Below the pieces are notes generated by a model. The model was not told the DNA's origin, did no database searches, and saw nothing but the letters and a program-made list of their open reading frames with translations. This document shows, piece after piece, positions 29,996 to 46,822 of a stretch of DNA of 64,000 nucleotides. A program made the position numbers and the translations under genes. The stretch lies in NCBI GenBank assembly GCA_029959085.1, contig JARWIR010000017.1:27280144-27344143 (forward strand), in the 5' to 3' direction. Position 1 is the first letter of the stretch; each line of letters starts with the position of its first letter. Origin of the DNA: Nemophila menziesii (lineage: Eukaryota > Streptophyta > Magnoliopsida > Boraginales > Hydrophyllaceae).

Positions 29996-31500
29996 TGGTG
30001 TGGCCTAAGGTGTGATAAAAAGATGTATAAAATAAACACCCTAAGCTAACACGGTTCTGCAAGTATACAGATCGTATGCAAGTTTTAATGAATAAGTAAG
30101 ATTCGTTCCTCAGGGACTACGAAGGTTAATAAGAACTTATGCAAATTATTCAAGTGCAAATATTAAATATAGAAAAGATAATACGCTAGTAGGAAGAAGA
30201 GATAGACAAATATTTATTTGGTTTTGAATAATAAAATTAAACTAATAAACTAAAGACAGAAACTAAACAAAAGAAGAAAAAAGAAGATAGTATGAAAGTT
30301 AGCTTGAGTAAATAGCATGTAATCCCCACTAGTTTTGTCGTTCTAAACATGTAAGGGTAAATTATGTAGTATTTCCCTAATCGGTCCCAATTCTCTATCG
30401 GTAGTTTCAAATAGGATTTACCTGTGCCAATAAGGCTTCCTAAGCAAACTTTTCCTGTAATTTGTAAATAGTCACAAGAACTAAACCATAGTGATTATCT
30501 AGCTAGGTTGGGTTGTCAGATCATACCTAATACTAGACGTTATGTGCTAAACATGTAATTAACCACCGTTGTCAATGGTGATCTAACTACTAGATGGTAA
30601 TTCTATATGGTGGCCATCCATAAGAACACAGAATATAAATCCAAACACATAAACAGAGAATAAAAACTATAATTCGATTTAAAACATTAAGTTCCCAAAT
30701 TAGATAGATGTCAACTCAAAACTAGGGTTCATACATATATGCTAAACACTCAAACTAATAGAAATTTAGTTCATACAAAGAAGAGAAAAGAAAAGAATTA
30801 CAGAATAAGAAGTTGAAGAAGACATAATTGATGTTCTGCTCCTTCCAGACTTCTTCTCTTGTGTTGCAGCTTCCTCTTGGCCTTAAGGTCTGGCCAAGGA
30901 TGATTTTAGAGTGTTAAGAGGCTGTATTTATAGGGTATAGGAAGACCTAATTCTTTTTCTTGAAGAAGAGGTAAGATATTGGACTTCTAGCCCAACTCAA
31001 ATTCATATGGAAATAAAGATAAGCACTGCTGGACCGTTGTGAGCATATCTTCTTCGTTATTGGTCGGTTTTTGCTCCATAAGATACCAAAAGAATCGCAA
31101 CAGAATTATCTCTGCATATATGAAAGGAAATTACCAAAATCGGCCTATTTCTTAGGTAAATAACCACTTCTTTAGGCGTGTACTGCAGAAATTCAGATTT
31201 AGGCAGCTTTTCCTTTTCCTAATTGAACTCTGTTTCCTTCTATCTCCAATTACCATGCATATCTCTTTCCATATCTTGTAGTCTTTGACTTGGACTCTAA
31301 TTAATCTCCATAATTATCTTTAAAGATTCACACTAAATAAACAATTAAACCCAATATGCTCTAAAAATATTACGTTACTAAATCAAGACCCAAAATAGGA
31401 AAGTGCACTAAACTAAGCTCAAATCAACCTATAAACTAATAAATAAGCCTAAAATGATGTCTATGAAGTATATTATATTATCATAAATGAGGAGACATCA
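29996..31500 (-). repeat. 3' LTR of Athila-2
   Basis: 1,505 bp. TATA box read on the minus strand at 30925-30932. Same family as the Athila-1 LTR but diverged. Confidence 0.88.
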
Positions 31501-33039
31501 AGACCCCCAACTCAAAGTTGTATCGTCCCGATAAAATAAAAGCAAAGAAAAGGAGGGTAGTCAAAATAAACAAGAAGAAGAAGTCGGAGGAGAACAAGAA
31601 CAGAATATAATGAATGATCCTAGAGCAAAATATCTAAAAAGTCTCATGTAGTAATGCTCAAGAAATAATGCACAGGTATGCTTAATACACATGTAATCAA
31701 CAATCCATAAATTCAAGTTAGGATTAATTTCGCAATGCCAGAAGGAGAGGATGATAACTTAGTTCAGGTTAATGGCCATAGGTTGTTCATAGGTCCCAAA
31801 TACAGCATCCAATGGTCCACTTACCTACTACCTAATAGCTCAATTGTTTCTCCATCTAGTAGTTAGAAATCCTAAGGTCTTGGTTATAACTTGGCTTAAG
31901 GACGGGTGTGGTATATTTGGATAATGAAAAGTGAGATTTTGGCTCTCTCCTCACTAGCCATCAACGAATCGCCCTAGAGCTTGAGTTTCCACTCGAAGAT
32001 GTTCTCACTCAACCCAATTTATTGATGCTTTTGATTTGCATCCCCAATAATCCCAATTTAAAACCTTTGATGATATAAAATCCACTTTGCCAGTCCGAAT
32101 ATATATATTTTTTCTTTTCAAATCAATTTTCTTTTGTATAGCTATGATTCTCTTTTGATGTTGAGATATCACGCTATATTTTTTTTCATGTATATATTTT
32201 TTCTACGCCCTTATTGGAAAATTAGCTCGTAGCTTCTTTTTCATTCACTATTACCCCGGCAAAGGGTTACAATAATAACAATTTCATCATCAATAAAATC
32301 ACAAAGATAATACCCAAATCCCAAAGTTCCCTAATTATGAAACCCACCACCCCAAACTCAAGCTCTAAAACGAGTTGTCTCAGGTTTTGCGATTCGAGTG
32401 CGGGTCATATTGATAAGTCCTACAAACTAGGGTAAGGATTATAATGTGTTTCAAATAAAAGGCTTTAGAAAGGCTCAGAGGGGCTAAGACGGATAAATAA
32501 CAATAATATCAAACAAAAGGGTGAGAAAGTCTAAAGGCTTCAAGTGTTTTATCATGAAAGAACCGCCTTAGTCATTTTTCTAACTACCGGATTTCGTTAC
32601 GTTTTCATTATTAGCTCATAGACAAGTGGGTTTTCAACTAATTTTAAACCTCACGTTCTACACACCAAATAACTATTCCTAAGTTTCAACGTGAATTCTT
32701 AGCATTGCTCATTAACTTTTCTATCCTTTATTTCCTATTTTCATACATGCATGTAAATAAATTTGTTGCATCTTTCAAAAACATACTACTCACTATCATT
32801 AACTTAATAAAATCATGCTCAAATAGGTACATTCAACATATGCTATGCCTAATTCAAACCAAATTTTTTTAAATTTTATGCAAAAACAAAAAGGAAGATG
32901 AGGACAACGAATCCCCACCCCCAACTCAAAAATGAGCCGGGTCCCCACGACTCGAAAAAGACTCAAGAAAGAATAAAATTTAAAAATATAGCATACATAT
33001 TGCACATAAAGAAATGGTAGGGAAGAAAGAAAACATACT

Positions 33040-33600
33040 CTTCGAGGCTATCACCTCGCCTTATCGATACTCGGATTAAATCTAATGTATCTTCTTCACC
33101 CAACTTCTTATTCGCTTTTCCGATCAAGACACGTGATCATAGTAGGATATTGCATTAAATAACGACATGGGAGAGATCTAAAATCTGTATCACCTCCTCA
33201 TAGATCAACTGTGCCACATCTTTTCCTTCTCCTCACACAATACAATTCACAAACAACCCCCTCATTCAAAATCTCCACGAATCTTCATGTATTCTCCTTC
33301 AACTTCCTCTTCAAATACTTTCTTATAAGAAAAAGGTAGTTCCTTTAATTGTTTCTTCGGAGAAGCTATCAGGGCCCTTGAAGCTTTTTCTTTTTCTTTG
33401 GGTATAAAGTTTTTGATTTGTAGAGGTTGTGTTGTCTTCTTCACTAAAGTTCGAATCTTTTTTGCTCATTGAATCAACACAGCATGCTAACCTCTCTTCT
33501 CTTGACTTGTTTTACCCTTTGAATTGGAACTCGGACTTTTCTCACTTGATTTCTTCTCAATTAAATCCAATACCTTGATTTTTTCATCTCCCATACAGTA
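33040..33600 (-). pseudogene. Athila-2 ORF-B remnant
   Basis: Short matches to Athila-1 ORF-B on the minus strand, notably KKQLKELPFSYKKVFEEEVEG (about 33290-33350, compare KQLKELPFAYEKVFKEEI in Athila-1). Many stops and frameshifts. It confirms that ORF-B is a shared part of the family. Confidence 0.7.
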
Positions 33601-34064
33601 AATAATGTTCATGTTCTCTTAATCATCCCAATTGACCCTCAATTCAAAGCTTTAACCACTCTTGAAATTTGAACTTTTGATTATTAGTTGTACAAGCTTA
33701 ATTTTGGTTAGGAAGGGTGATTTGATGATGATTCTCTATGTGGGTAAGATGGATTCTTCATGGATTGGTATGGATTTAAGAAATTGTAGGATGAATTTTT
33801 GAGATTTAAGCTTTTGATTCTTGGATTCAAGGTGTTTTGGTATGATTTGGGTGGTTGAATCTTCTTTGTATTGAGGTGGAGAATGAATTGGATGTGTTTT
33901 TATGGTGATTGGGTAGTGTTTTGATGATTGGTGAAGGTTTTTATGAGCTCTAATGGAGTTGGGCAAGTTTTGAAGAAGAGAAAGAGGCTTAGGGTTTAGT
34001 AAATTCGGACTAATAAGAATCAACCCTCTTTTATAAGCTTGAAAACCTGTTTTTCTTTCTCCAG

Positions 34065-34345
34065 CAGCGCCGCGCGGACCATGGCACGGACTAGGGGGTA
34101 GTCTGCAGGGTACCCCGCAACATCTGTAGCTCCCTTCGTCAAAATACCCGTGATAACTACCCCGTGGCACGTGTTTTCTTCGTGCGGTGCATGGCGCGGT
34201 ATAGGGTCCGGTATACCGGACCCATCAGCTTTATTTTTTTTCTTTTCTGTATAAAACACGTGGCTGCTACCGTGGCACGGGTTTTTCACATGCGGTATAC
34301 CGCGGCTGAGGTCCGGTATACCGCACCTGTGGTCAGAATTTTCCG
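34065..34345 (-). repeat. GC-rich island of Athila-2
   Basis: Decayed counterpart of the Athila-1 island: repeats of ACCCGTG.CACGG and GGTATACCG palindromes. Period less regular than in Athila-1. Confidence 0.65.
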
Positions 34346-34493
34346 AAAATTTTTGTTCTTCATTCCCTAACTCGATTTCTCCAATACCTAAGCATCAAAA
34401 ACACTAATACCTTTCTCAAATATGCAATATCAACTAAAAACAACTAAAATAAACATAAATTTAAAACTAAAAATGTAAAAACATAAAAGAAAT

Positions 34494-34511
34494 TACGGGT
34501 TGTCTCCCGTA
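34494..34511 (-). other. Hairpin of Athila-2
   Basis: TACGGG-AGACAA-CCCGTA on the minus strand. Same loop as the hairpin at 17374-17391 with a compensatory change in the second stem pair. Confidence 0.7.
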
Positions 34512-34718
34512 TAACACTTTTGTTTAACGTCTTTCAAAGTTAGACGTGTTACCTCGATTAAGGATGACGATATTTCCACCCTTTGCCTCTGATTCCCACG
34601 AACTTTTCAGCTCGATTCTTCATAATCATGGATGGTGCCATCCAAGATTTCGTGGGAACAGGTGTTTCTTGTGGTAACTCGATTTCATTTGTAGCACTAC
34701 ACTCCTCTGGCAATCCAT

Positions 34719-35720
34719 TCATCGTTTGTTAGAAAGAATGTCCTTCATGAATTTTGTATATGTTGGCATTCTCTTGAGAGCTTCTACAAACGGTATTTTA
34801 ATCTCTAACTTGTTCACCATGTCAACGAACTTCTTGAATTCCAGGTCATTGTCCTTTCTGACACGTGAAGGGAATGGTGGAGGAGGACATGTGTTGGTTA
34901 CCACTGGGCTCTCTTTCTTTTCTAGTGTCTTCTCTTGGACACTTTTTTGTTCAACTACCTCTTCGACCTTATCTTCTGATGTTTCTTCTCCCCCCCGTTT
35001 CTGGAATAGGGACTGGTTCTGGTTCTGGTCTTGGTGGAGGTAGTTGTTTTCCACTTCTTAATTCAACTGCATGACAAACTTTGTTTGCTGGAGCACTAGT
35101 ATCACTTCGGAGTTGCTCTTCTGCAAGGATTTGAACTTTATTCACCATTTGTGACACTGACTGCACCATCTTCTGAAGCGCATTTTGTGAGTTTTGGAAT
35201 TCTTGCTGGCTAATTTCCATATCTTCAATTAGGTTCATTATCTTAGCCATGGTTGAATTCGAACTCGAAGGTTGTTCTTGTACGGTTTGCTGCATTGAAT
35301 AAGGATGTGGTTCTTGATAAGCTTCATTATAAACTGGCGCTTCTTGATAGATAGGTTGTGGAGGATAGTAGGATTGTGGTCGTGGCTGATAATAATCATC
35401 ATAATAATGGTTATTATGATAATAAGTCTGTTGATCTCCGACCCAATTGTAATTCTGTGGGGGCTGATAATCAGCGTAATTTCCTTGAGATTGATAATAA
35501 CCATCATAATAATGGTCTCTTTGATAAGGCATGAAGGAATTTGAGGCTGGATTATTCATGCACTATTCCCACGAGTGATCTCTTGCTCCACAACTAGGAC
35601 ATGAAGGGGAGGTATGTACTAGATTCCTCTGAGCTAGTTTTCGCGATTGTTCTCGTAATTCCTCAAATTGTTGGTTTAACTCCTTGAGCCTTAGATATTC
35701 CATCATGTATTAGCTTCTTC
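34719..35720 (-). pseudogene. Athila-2 gag remnant: zinc knuckle, linker and pre-protease region
   Basis: On the minus strand, CPSCGARDHSWE at about 35560-35600 is the knuckle seen in Athila-1 (CQQCGVNDHSWEEC). Then comes a Tyr/Gln/Pro-rich linker (34969-35559, 196 codons, ending CHAVELRSGKQLPPPRPEP), a frameshift at a C-run (about 34988-34996), and the conserved KIPFVEALKRMPTYTKFMKD segment (34719-34860) that precedes protease in Athila. The N-terminal capsid half is deleted: coding sequence similar to residues 60-290 of Athila-1 Gag is not present. Confidence 0.8.
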
Positions 35721-35866
35721 AGGATCTAATAACGCGAAACCTTTATCTCCTAATAGATCTGCTTTCGCCTAAGAAAATCTGTAAAACAAAAACTAAAAAG
35801 AAAAGCGTAAAATAGAACTAACTAAAGTAAAAGCACTAGATAATTGCACAAGGACTAACGATGTAG

Positions 35867-35884
35867 TCCCCGGCAGCGGCGCCA
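35867..35884 (-). other. Primer-binding site of Athila-2
   Basis: TGGCGCCGCTGCCGGGGA on the minus strand, identical to the Athila-1 PBS. Confidence 0.85.
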
Positions 35885-35890
35885 AAAACT

Positions 35891-37405
35891 TAGTGTGGCC
35901 TAAGGTGTGATAAAAAGATGTATAAAATAAGTGCAAATAAACACCCTAAGCTAACACGGTTCTGCAAGTATACAGATCGTATGCAAGTTTTAATGAATAA
36001 TTAAGATTCGTTCCTCAGGGACTACGAAGGTTAAGAAGAACTTATGCAAATTATTCAAGTGCAAATATTAAAGATAGAAAAGATAATACGCTAGTAGGAA
36101 GAAGAGATAGACAAATATTTATTTGGGTTTGAATAATAAAATTAAACTAATAAACTAAAGACAGAATCTAAACAAAAGAAGAGAAAAGAAGATAGTATGA
36201 AAGTTAGCTTGAGTAAATAGCATGTAATCCCCACTAGTTTTGCCGTTCTAAACATGTAAGGGTAAATTATGCAGCATTTCCCTAATCGGTCCCAATTCGC
36301 TATCGGTAGTTTCAAATAGGATTTACCTGTGTCAATAAGGCTTCATAAGCAAACTTTTCCTGTAATTGGTAAATAGTCACAAGAACTAAACCATAGTAAT
36401 TATCTAGCTAGGTTGGGTTGTCAGATCATACCTAATACTAGACGTTATGTGCTAAACATGTAATTAACCACCGTTGTCAATGGTGATCTAACTACTAGAT
36501 GGTAATTCTATATGGTGGTCATCCATAAGAACACAGAATATAAATCCAAACACATAAACAGAGAATAAAAAGTATAATTCGATTTAAAACATTAAGTTCC
36601 CAAATTAGATAGATGTCAACTCAAAACTAGGGTTCATACATATATTCTAAACACTCAAACTAATAGAAATTTAGTTCATACAAAGAAGAGAAAAGAAAAT
36701 AATTACAGAATAAGAGGTTGAAGAAGACATAATTGATGTTCTGCTCCTTCCAGACTTCTTCTCTTGTGTTGCAGCTTCCTCTTGGCCTTAAGGTTTGGCC
36801 AAGGATGATTTTAGAGTGTTAAGAGACTGTATTTATAGGGTATAGGAAGACCTAATTCGTTTTCTTGAAGAAGAGGTAAGATATTGGACTTCTAGCCCAA
36901 CTCAAATTCGTATGGAAATAAAGATAAACACTGCTGGACCGTTTTGAGCATATCTTCTTCGTTATTGGTCGGTTTTTGCTCCATAAGATACCAAAAGAAT
37001 CGCAACAGAATTATCTCTGCACCTATGAAAGGAATTTACCAAAATCGGCCTATTTCTTAGGTAAATAACCACTTCTTTAGGCGTGTACTGCAGAAATTCA
37101 GATTTAGACAGCTTTTCCTTTTCCTAATTGAACTCTGTTTCCTTCTATCTCCAATTACCATGCATATCTCTTTCCATATCTTGTAGTCTTTGACTTGGAC
37201 TCTAATTAATCTCCATAATTATCTTTAAAGCTTCACACTGAATAAACAATTAAACCCAATATGCTCTAAAAATATTATGTTACTAAATCAAGACCCAAAA
37301 TAGGAAAGTGCACTAAACTAAGCTCAAATCAACCTATAAACTAATAAATAAGCCTAAAATGATGTCTCTGAAGTATATTATATTATCACAAATGAGGAGA
37401 CATCA
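35891..37405 (-). repeat. 5' LTR of Athila-2
   Basis: 1,515 bp; its outer end is GAGACATCA at 37405. TATA box read on the minus strand at 36830-36837. The inner end reads CACTA rather than CACCA, a small loss at the terminus next to the PBS. Confidence 0.88.
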
Positions 37406-37410
37406 CTTAG

Positions 37411-37778
37411 TCCGACAACTAGTTTCATTTTTCATTTTTTGACTCCCCAAACTCCCCAACTTCCGAATTCCCCCACGAGCACACGAGCCCACGACCCACG
37501 TCCACGCCACGCTGGGTCAGGCAGGTGGTGGTGGTGGTGGTGTGCGCGTGTGGGGCTTTGCCTTTTCCCTTTTGGCTTTCATAACCTTTAGAGGTTTTGG
37601 TAGGAATAAATAGGTAAGCTATTTTAAGCAAATGTATTTTTTATCTCTGCTCCTATATGGAACATTTTCTTCACAAAAAATGTCTTTTCCACTTCTCCTA
37701 TAAAAACATGAAAAGAATTAAAATTAATGTCTTTTTTTAAATGATTTAAACAAACTTGATTAATTTTAAATTCCAACA
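37411..37778 (-). repeat. 5' LTR of Copia-1, second segment
   Basis: Matches 26091-26420 and ends CCAACA at 37778. Resumes exactly after the Athila-2 TSD. Confidence 0.85.
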
Positions 37779-42960
<5,182 letters not shown>

Positions 42961-43913
42961 ATTCTATAATCAACTCATTTACAAAAGATCTTAAATTTGA
43001 CATCCAACCTCTTCTTAGGCCTTAGGAAAAGATTTATCCTCGAAAAAGAGTCAAGAAAATTATTAATATGTGTATATACACAAATATAAAAATAGTTAAA
43101 AAATTTGCAACCTACTCTAAATGGTATAATTTGACATTTGAGATTTTTACTTAACAAATTTTGAAAACCTAAAAATAAAACTCCTTAATTATGTTATTAT
43201 TATAAGACATATAGAATGAATTATACATATATATAATTAAAACCAAATCACACACCTTAATTTTCAGAACACTCTCGAAACTCCCCCTCTACCCTATTTC
43301 CTATGCTGGCTCATCTAAAAAAATGGTGGTGGTTCAAACGTTTACGGGAAACTGTGAAGGCTTTGTCGGTGATGATGATATACTTTCCGACTTTGCATGT
43401 ATTAAAGCTAGGCTTCCAATTTTAGCTCAGGCTTCGTGGCTAAGCAAGGTCATGGTGGCTAGGTTTATCAGAGCTAGGATTTCTAGGCCGAGGCGACAAT
43501 ATTGGTCTAGCAACTTCACATGTACCAGATGTGGTGGTGTTGTAGCTGCTTCATAGGTAATGGTGGAGGCTTCACAAGCGGCATGGTAGCTCAAAAATTT
43601 CGCTTAGGTAGCAAAATGTTCAAATCGAAGAAGATGTGGTGACATCACCAACAAAATTGTGTTCATCTCAGCAAATTTTTCTTGCCAAAAAAAATATGAT
43701 CAAATTTTCCCATCAAACATAATACCCACCAAAATTTTATGTTGTTATCTGGTGAGACAAATCCCATCAAATTGTATTTGAGGGTTTATGTTGTTTGGTG
43801 GATCACCAAACTACATTTTTTTTGTTATTTTTTACCAAACTACTTTTGAGTTTATATATTAAGGTTTATGTTATTGTTTGGTGAATCAAATTTTACCAAA
43901 CTATATTTTGGGA
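42961..43913. other. Spacer with degenerate palindromic repeats
   Basis: 43323-43556 is open for 77 codons but shows no recognised motif. From about 43690 there are several imperfect units built on TGGTG...CACCA palindromes, for example GTTTGGTGGATCACCAAAC at 43793-43811. This may be a decayed element. Confidence 0.4.
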
Positions 43914-44103
43914 TGAGTAATGATATTTATCATTCCTTCTTGTTCACCCGTATTTCACCTCATACGTAGATGTTTTAAACACTAATCAAAGTGTTTCTCT
44001 TTCATAATTACTTTTCTCTCGTTTTGATTTAATGACACATAAGATGACACATAAATGGTGATATAAGGGTGAAACGAAAAAGGGTGATAAATATCATTAC
44101 TCA
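43914..44103. mobile_element. 190-bp MITE of unassigned superfamily
   Basis: Inverted ends TGAGTAATGATATTTATCA (left) and, read inward from the right, TGAGTAATGATATTTATCA. AT-rich, non-coding. It interrupts the palindromic repeat array, which continues afterwards (TTGGTGGGATAATTCCCACCAA at about 44126-44147). No clear TSD, so the superfamily is open. Confidence 0.65.
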
Positions 44104-44589
44104 TTCAAGTATTTATGTCATTGCTTGGTGGGATAATTCCCACCAAAATATACTATTTTCCAATGAGTCTTTTTCGTAAGGTTAAATATTTCGAGGGAAA
44201 AATGACAAAATGAGTCTTTTTTCCAATGTTATAGCTGATTAAACCCTCTTCTTCACCATTTTATACCATGGGTGTTATCTAGCCTCCCAGTTGCAAGATA
44301 CACCTATTACTATATTACATCACAAGATCCTAGTGCTCTGAAGTATTCTCATAAAGCAGCATCAGAAATATTACTTAGTACAATTATTCTAATACCAAAC
44401 AATTAAGGTCAATGTCACTTAAATCAGTATCCCATGTTTGATTCTTTGAAAGATATAACACATAAGCCTTATCTAAACAAGTCAATTTTTAATGTATACC
44501 CGTAAATTCCTAGAAAATGAGTTACACATATTCATCTATAAAAATTGTAATCTTATCAAATATCATAATCCCAAAGCTAGGGCGCATAC
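44104..44589. other. Spacer, no supported gene
   Basis: Contains the last palindromic unit and then AT-rich sequence leading into the LTR-like repeat. Confidence 0.35.
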
Positions 44590-45308
44590 ATTAAGCATTC
44601 TCGAGCTACGAGTGATTTAGATTATATTTAAATATTGGAAATTAATAACTGAAACTATAAAAATCATTCTTAAAACAAAAAAACAAAATAAAATTATTCT
44701 AATGGATAAGATGAACATGTTTTGAATGATGAAGAATGGTGAATTGGTTGTTGAAAGCTCATTCTCCTTCTTCTCTCCTAGCTCTAGGCGTGTTATTCTT
44801 TGTAAAATATAATTGTGTGTATTTTCCAATTGATAAGAGGAATTTATAGAAGTCTAGAACGTTTTAGGTCCATATGATCCCTTTCAAGAGGGTCAAAAAA
44901 GGCCCAACCCATTTTTACTTATTGTTGGACAACTTTGAGTCACCGTGGGAGAATCACCATAACTTTCTTATCTCAGCTTCGAATGAACTTATGCCACCTA
45001 TCACACGACATCGTCTTCAAGTTCTTTCCAAATCAAAAGGAATCAGGTCAAAATATCTCATTAGTTCTTTGTGGTGACTGAAAAAAGTTATGTCAAATTA
45101 TCTAGTAAATGCTCAATTGCTTCCAAAGGGACTTTTTCTCTATCTACACCTTGACTTAGGTGTAGATTTTACTTTCTTGACTTCTCCATGTCATCTTGGG
45201 ATTCCATGTCAACCATGTATCTAAGAAGCTACACACTTAATAAACAATTAAAGCACACACTAAAAATAGTAATAAGCCCAAAATGAGAATAGAAAGTAAG
45301 AAACATCA
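44590..45308 (-). repeat. Decayed Athila-like LTR fragment
   Basis: Diverged copy of 48900-49618 (for example GTCACCGTGGGAGAATCACC near 44938 and the same with two changes near 49243). It ends AACATCA at 45308, followed by a polypurine-like region read on the minus strand. TATA-like GAATTTATAGAAG near 44840. The left boundary is uncertain. Confidence 0.6.
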
Positions 45309-45384
45309 AATACTAGGGGATAATCCCTCTCTTAGTTCCACTAATTCTCCAAAAAGATGTTTTGCGATACAATTATATCACAAA

Positions 45385-46335
45385 AAACAAGACATTAATG
45401 TCTTTTGTTTTATGCAATACACCGGCTATGTTCCAGATGTGTATGGTGGCAAGTTCTTAGAAGTTCTTAATGATTGATAAGTTCTTAGAATTATTTATGT
45501 ATGACTTCTCGATGCTTGGAGATAGTTTCGATGAGTGCCTTGATAATCTTGCGAATGTGCTATTACATTGTAAAGAATCTGACCTTGTGTTTAATTGGGA
45601 GTAGTGCCATTTCATGGTTCATGAAAGAATCGTGTTGGACACAAAGTTTTGAGTAAAGGTGTGGAGGTTGATTACACTAAAATCAAGGTAATCAAAACCT
45701 TACCACGTCCAGTTTATGTCAAAGAAGTTAGAAGTTTCTTGGGTCATACGGGTTTATACCGTAAGGAATTCTCCAAGATTGCCAAGCCACTTTGAAAATT
45801 ACTTGAGAAGGATATCACATTCTAATTTGATGGATGCATGCATGACATCATTTTTTTTCATTAAAGATAAGCTTATCTCCACACCATTTTTTACTCCTCT
45901 AGATTGGAGTCTTTCATTCGAGGTCATGTGCGATGAGAGCGATCTTGCTATGGATTCCGTGCTGGGTCAAGGCAAGAAAATGTTATTTCACATGATTTAT
46001 ACGAGTAAGACCATCACAACAACACAATTGAATTACACCGCGATCAAGAAGAAGTTGTTAGTCGTTATATATTCATTCGATAAGTTTCGCTCCTATCTTC
46101 TTGGGTGAAAGTTGTTGTATGCACGGGTCATTCGCAAATCAAATACCTTAGGGAGAAAAAGGATACAAAACCGCGTCTTATTAGGTGGGTATTCTTATTA
46201 CAAGAATTTGACTTGGAGATTCGAGATGGAAAATGGAGCGAGAATCAAGTTGTTGATCATTTATCTCGCCTCGAATTCTCTACATACAACACAAGACCAG
46301 AATTGGTCAATGAGGTATAATCTGATGAACAACTA
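45385..46335 (+). pseudogene. Athila-type RT-RNase H relic
   Basis: RT palm pieces LCNTPAMFQMCM (about 45400-45440), KFLELFMYDFSMLGDSFDECL (45480-45540; the catalytic FMDD is FMYD), then LVFNWE and a CHFMVHERIVL stretch. RNase H at about 45890-46320: SLSFEVMCDESDLAM, then after a frameshift [20 protein letters not shown] and VVDHLSRLE. Many stops. This is the domain set absent from Athila-1 and Athila-2, but it is itself dead. Confidence 0.85.
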
Positions 46336-46380
46336 TTTGTTTTGAGTAATTCTATTGTTCCTTGGTGTCGATCATGGGAG

Positions 46381-46817
46381 TGTGATAAATAATCACCTAA
46401 AAGTAGAGGACTTTAACCACCCATATTTGTACGGGGTTCGTTGACAAGTAATAAATGAGTAAGTTAAAGGGTTTTTGTTCTCAGGGATTATAAAAGTTAA
46501 AGTAATTGTGTTTAGGAGAGTCATGGTTCAGTTGTGAGTAAATAATTAAAAGATAAGTATTTGTTTGGTTTTCTTAAGATTAAACTAAATGCGATAAATG
46601 TACAGACAAATTCAAATAACTAAGAAAAAGAGATTAATTAACTAAAAAATAAATTCAATTAACTAAGAAGAGTATAGAATATGAGAGAGTAGTGCTTGAT
46701 CATTGTTGTCAATCCTCTAAGTTGATTATTGGATGTTTCTAGACGTAATGGGTAAATTGGCCATTCTACGTTATCGGGATCTGATTCCTTTCCTAACCCG
46801 TCCCGGGTAAATAGGAC
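46381..46817 (-). repeat. Athila-like LTR, inner segment
   Basis: GTGATAAATAATCACC and GTTCTCAGGGATTATAAAAG resemble the inner part of the Athila-2 LTR. It is cut at 46822 by the solo LTR and continues at 48615, where CCTGAGAAACTAGGGAC follows on. Confidence 0.5.
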
Positions 46818-46822
46818 GCTAT

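Larger units (their letters stand above)
29996..37405 (-). mobile_element. Athila-2: non-autonomous Athila-derived element in the Copia-1 LTR
   Basis: LTRs at 29996-31500 (1,505 bp) and 35891-37405 (1,515 bp), with the perfect TSD CTTAG at 29991-29995 and 37406-37410. The LTRs differ by base changes and a 10-bp indel near 35935, so it is older than Athila-1. On the minus strand: PBS (35867-35884), a remnant of gag from the zinc knuckle onward, the hairpin (34494-34511), the GC-rich island (34065-34345), decayed ORF-B (33040-33600) and the polypurine tract (from 31501). The capsid half of gag and all of pol are absent. Confidence 0.9.
25462..37778 (-). mobile_element. Copia-1: gag-only copia-type retrotransposon, host of the TRIM and Athila-2
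   Basis: LTRs at 25462-26420 (3' LTR, 959 bp) and 29417-37778 (5' LTR, interrupted by Athila-2). The LTR ends are TGTTGG...CCAACA (left end of the first copy mutated to TTTTGG). On the minus strand: gag, zinc knuckle, start of protease, then about 1.3 kb of non-coding sequence, then a polypurine tract (GAGTGGGGGAT) before the 3' LTR. Integrase, RT and RNase H are absent. Without its two insertions it is about 4.6 kb. Flanks are TACAC and TATAC, one mismatch. It fits what has been called a TR-GAG element: LTRs plus gag and little else. Confidence 0.82.

Noticed and set aside
43323..43556. 77-codon frame as a host gene
   Set aside because: No recognised domain, no splice support, and it lies in decayed repeat sequence; left as undetermined.
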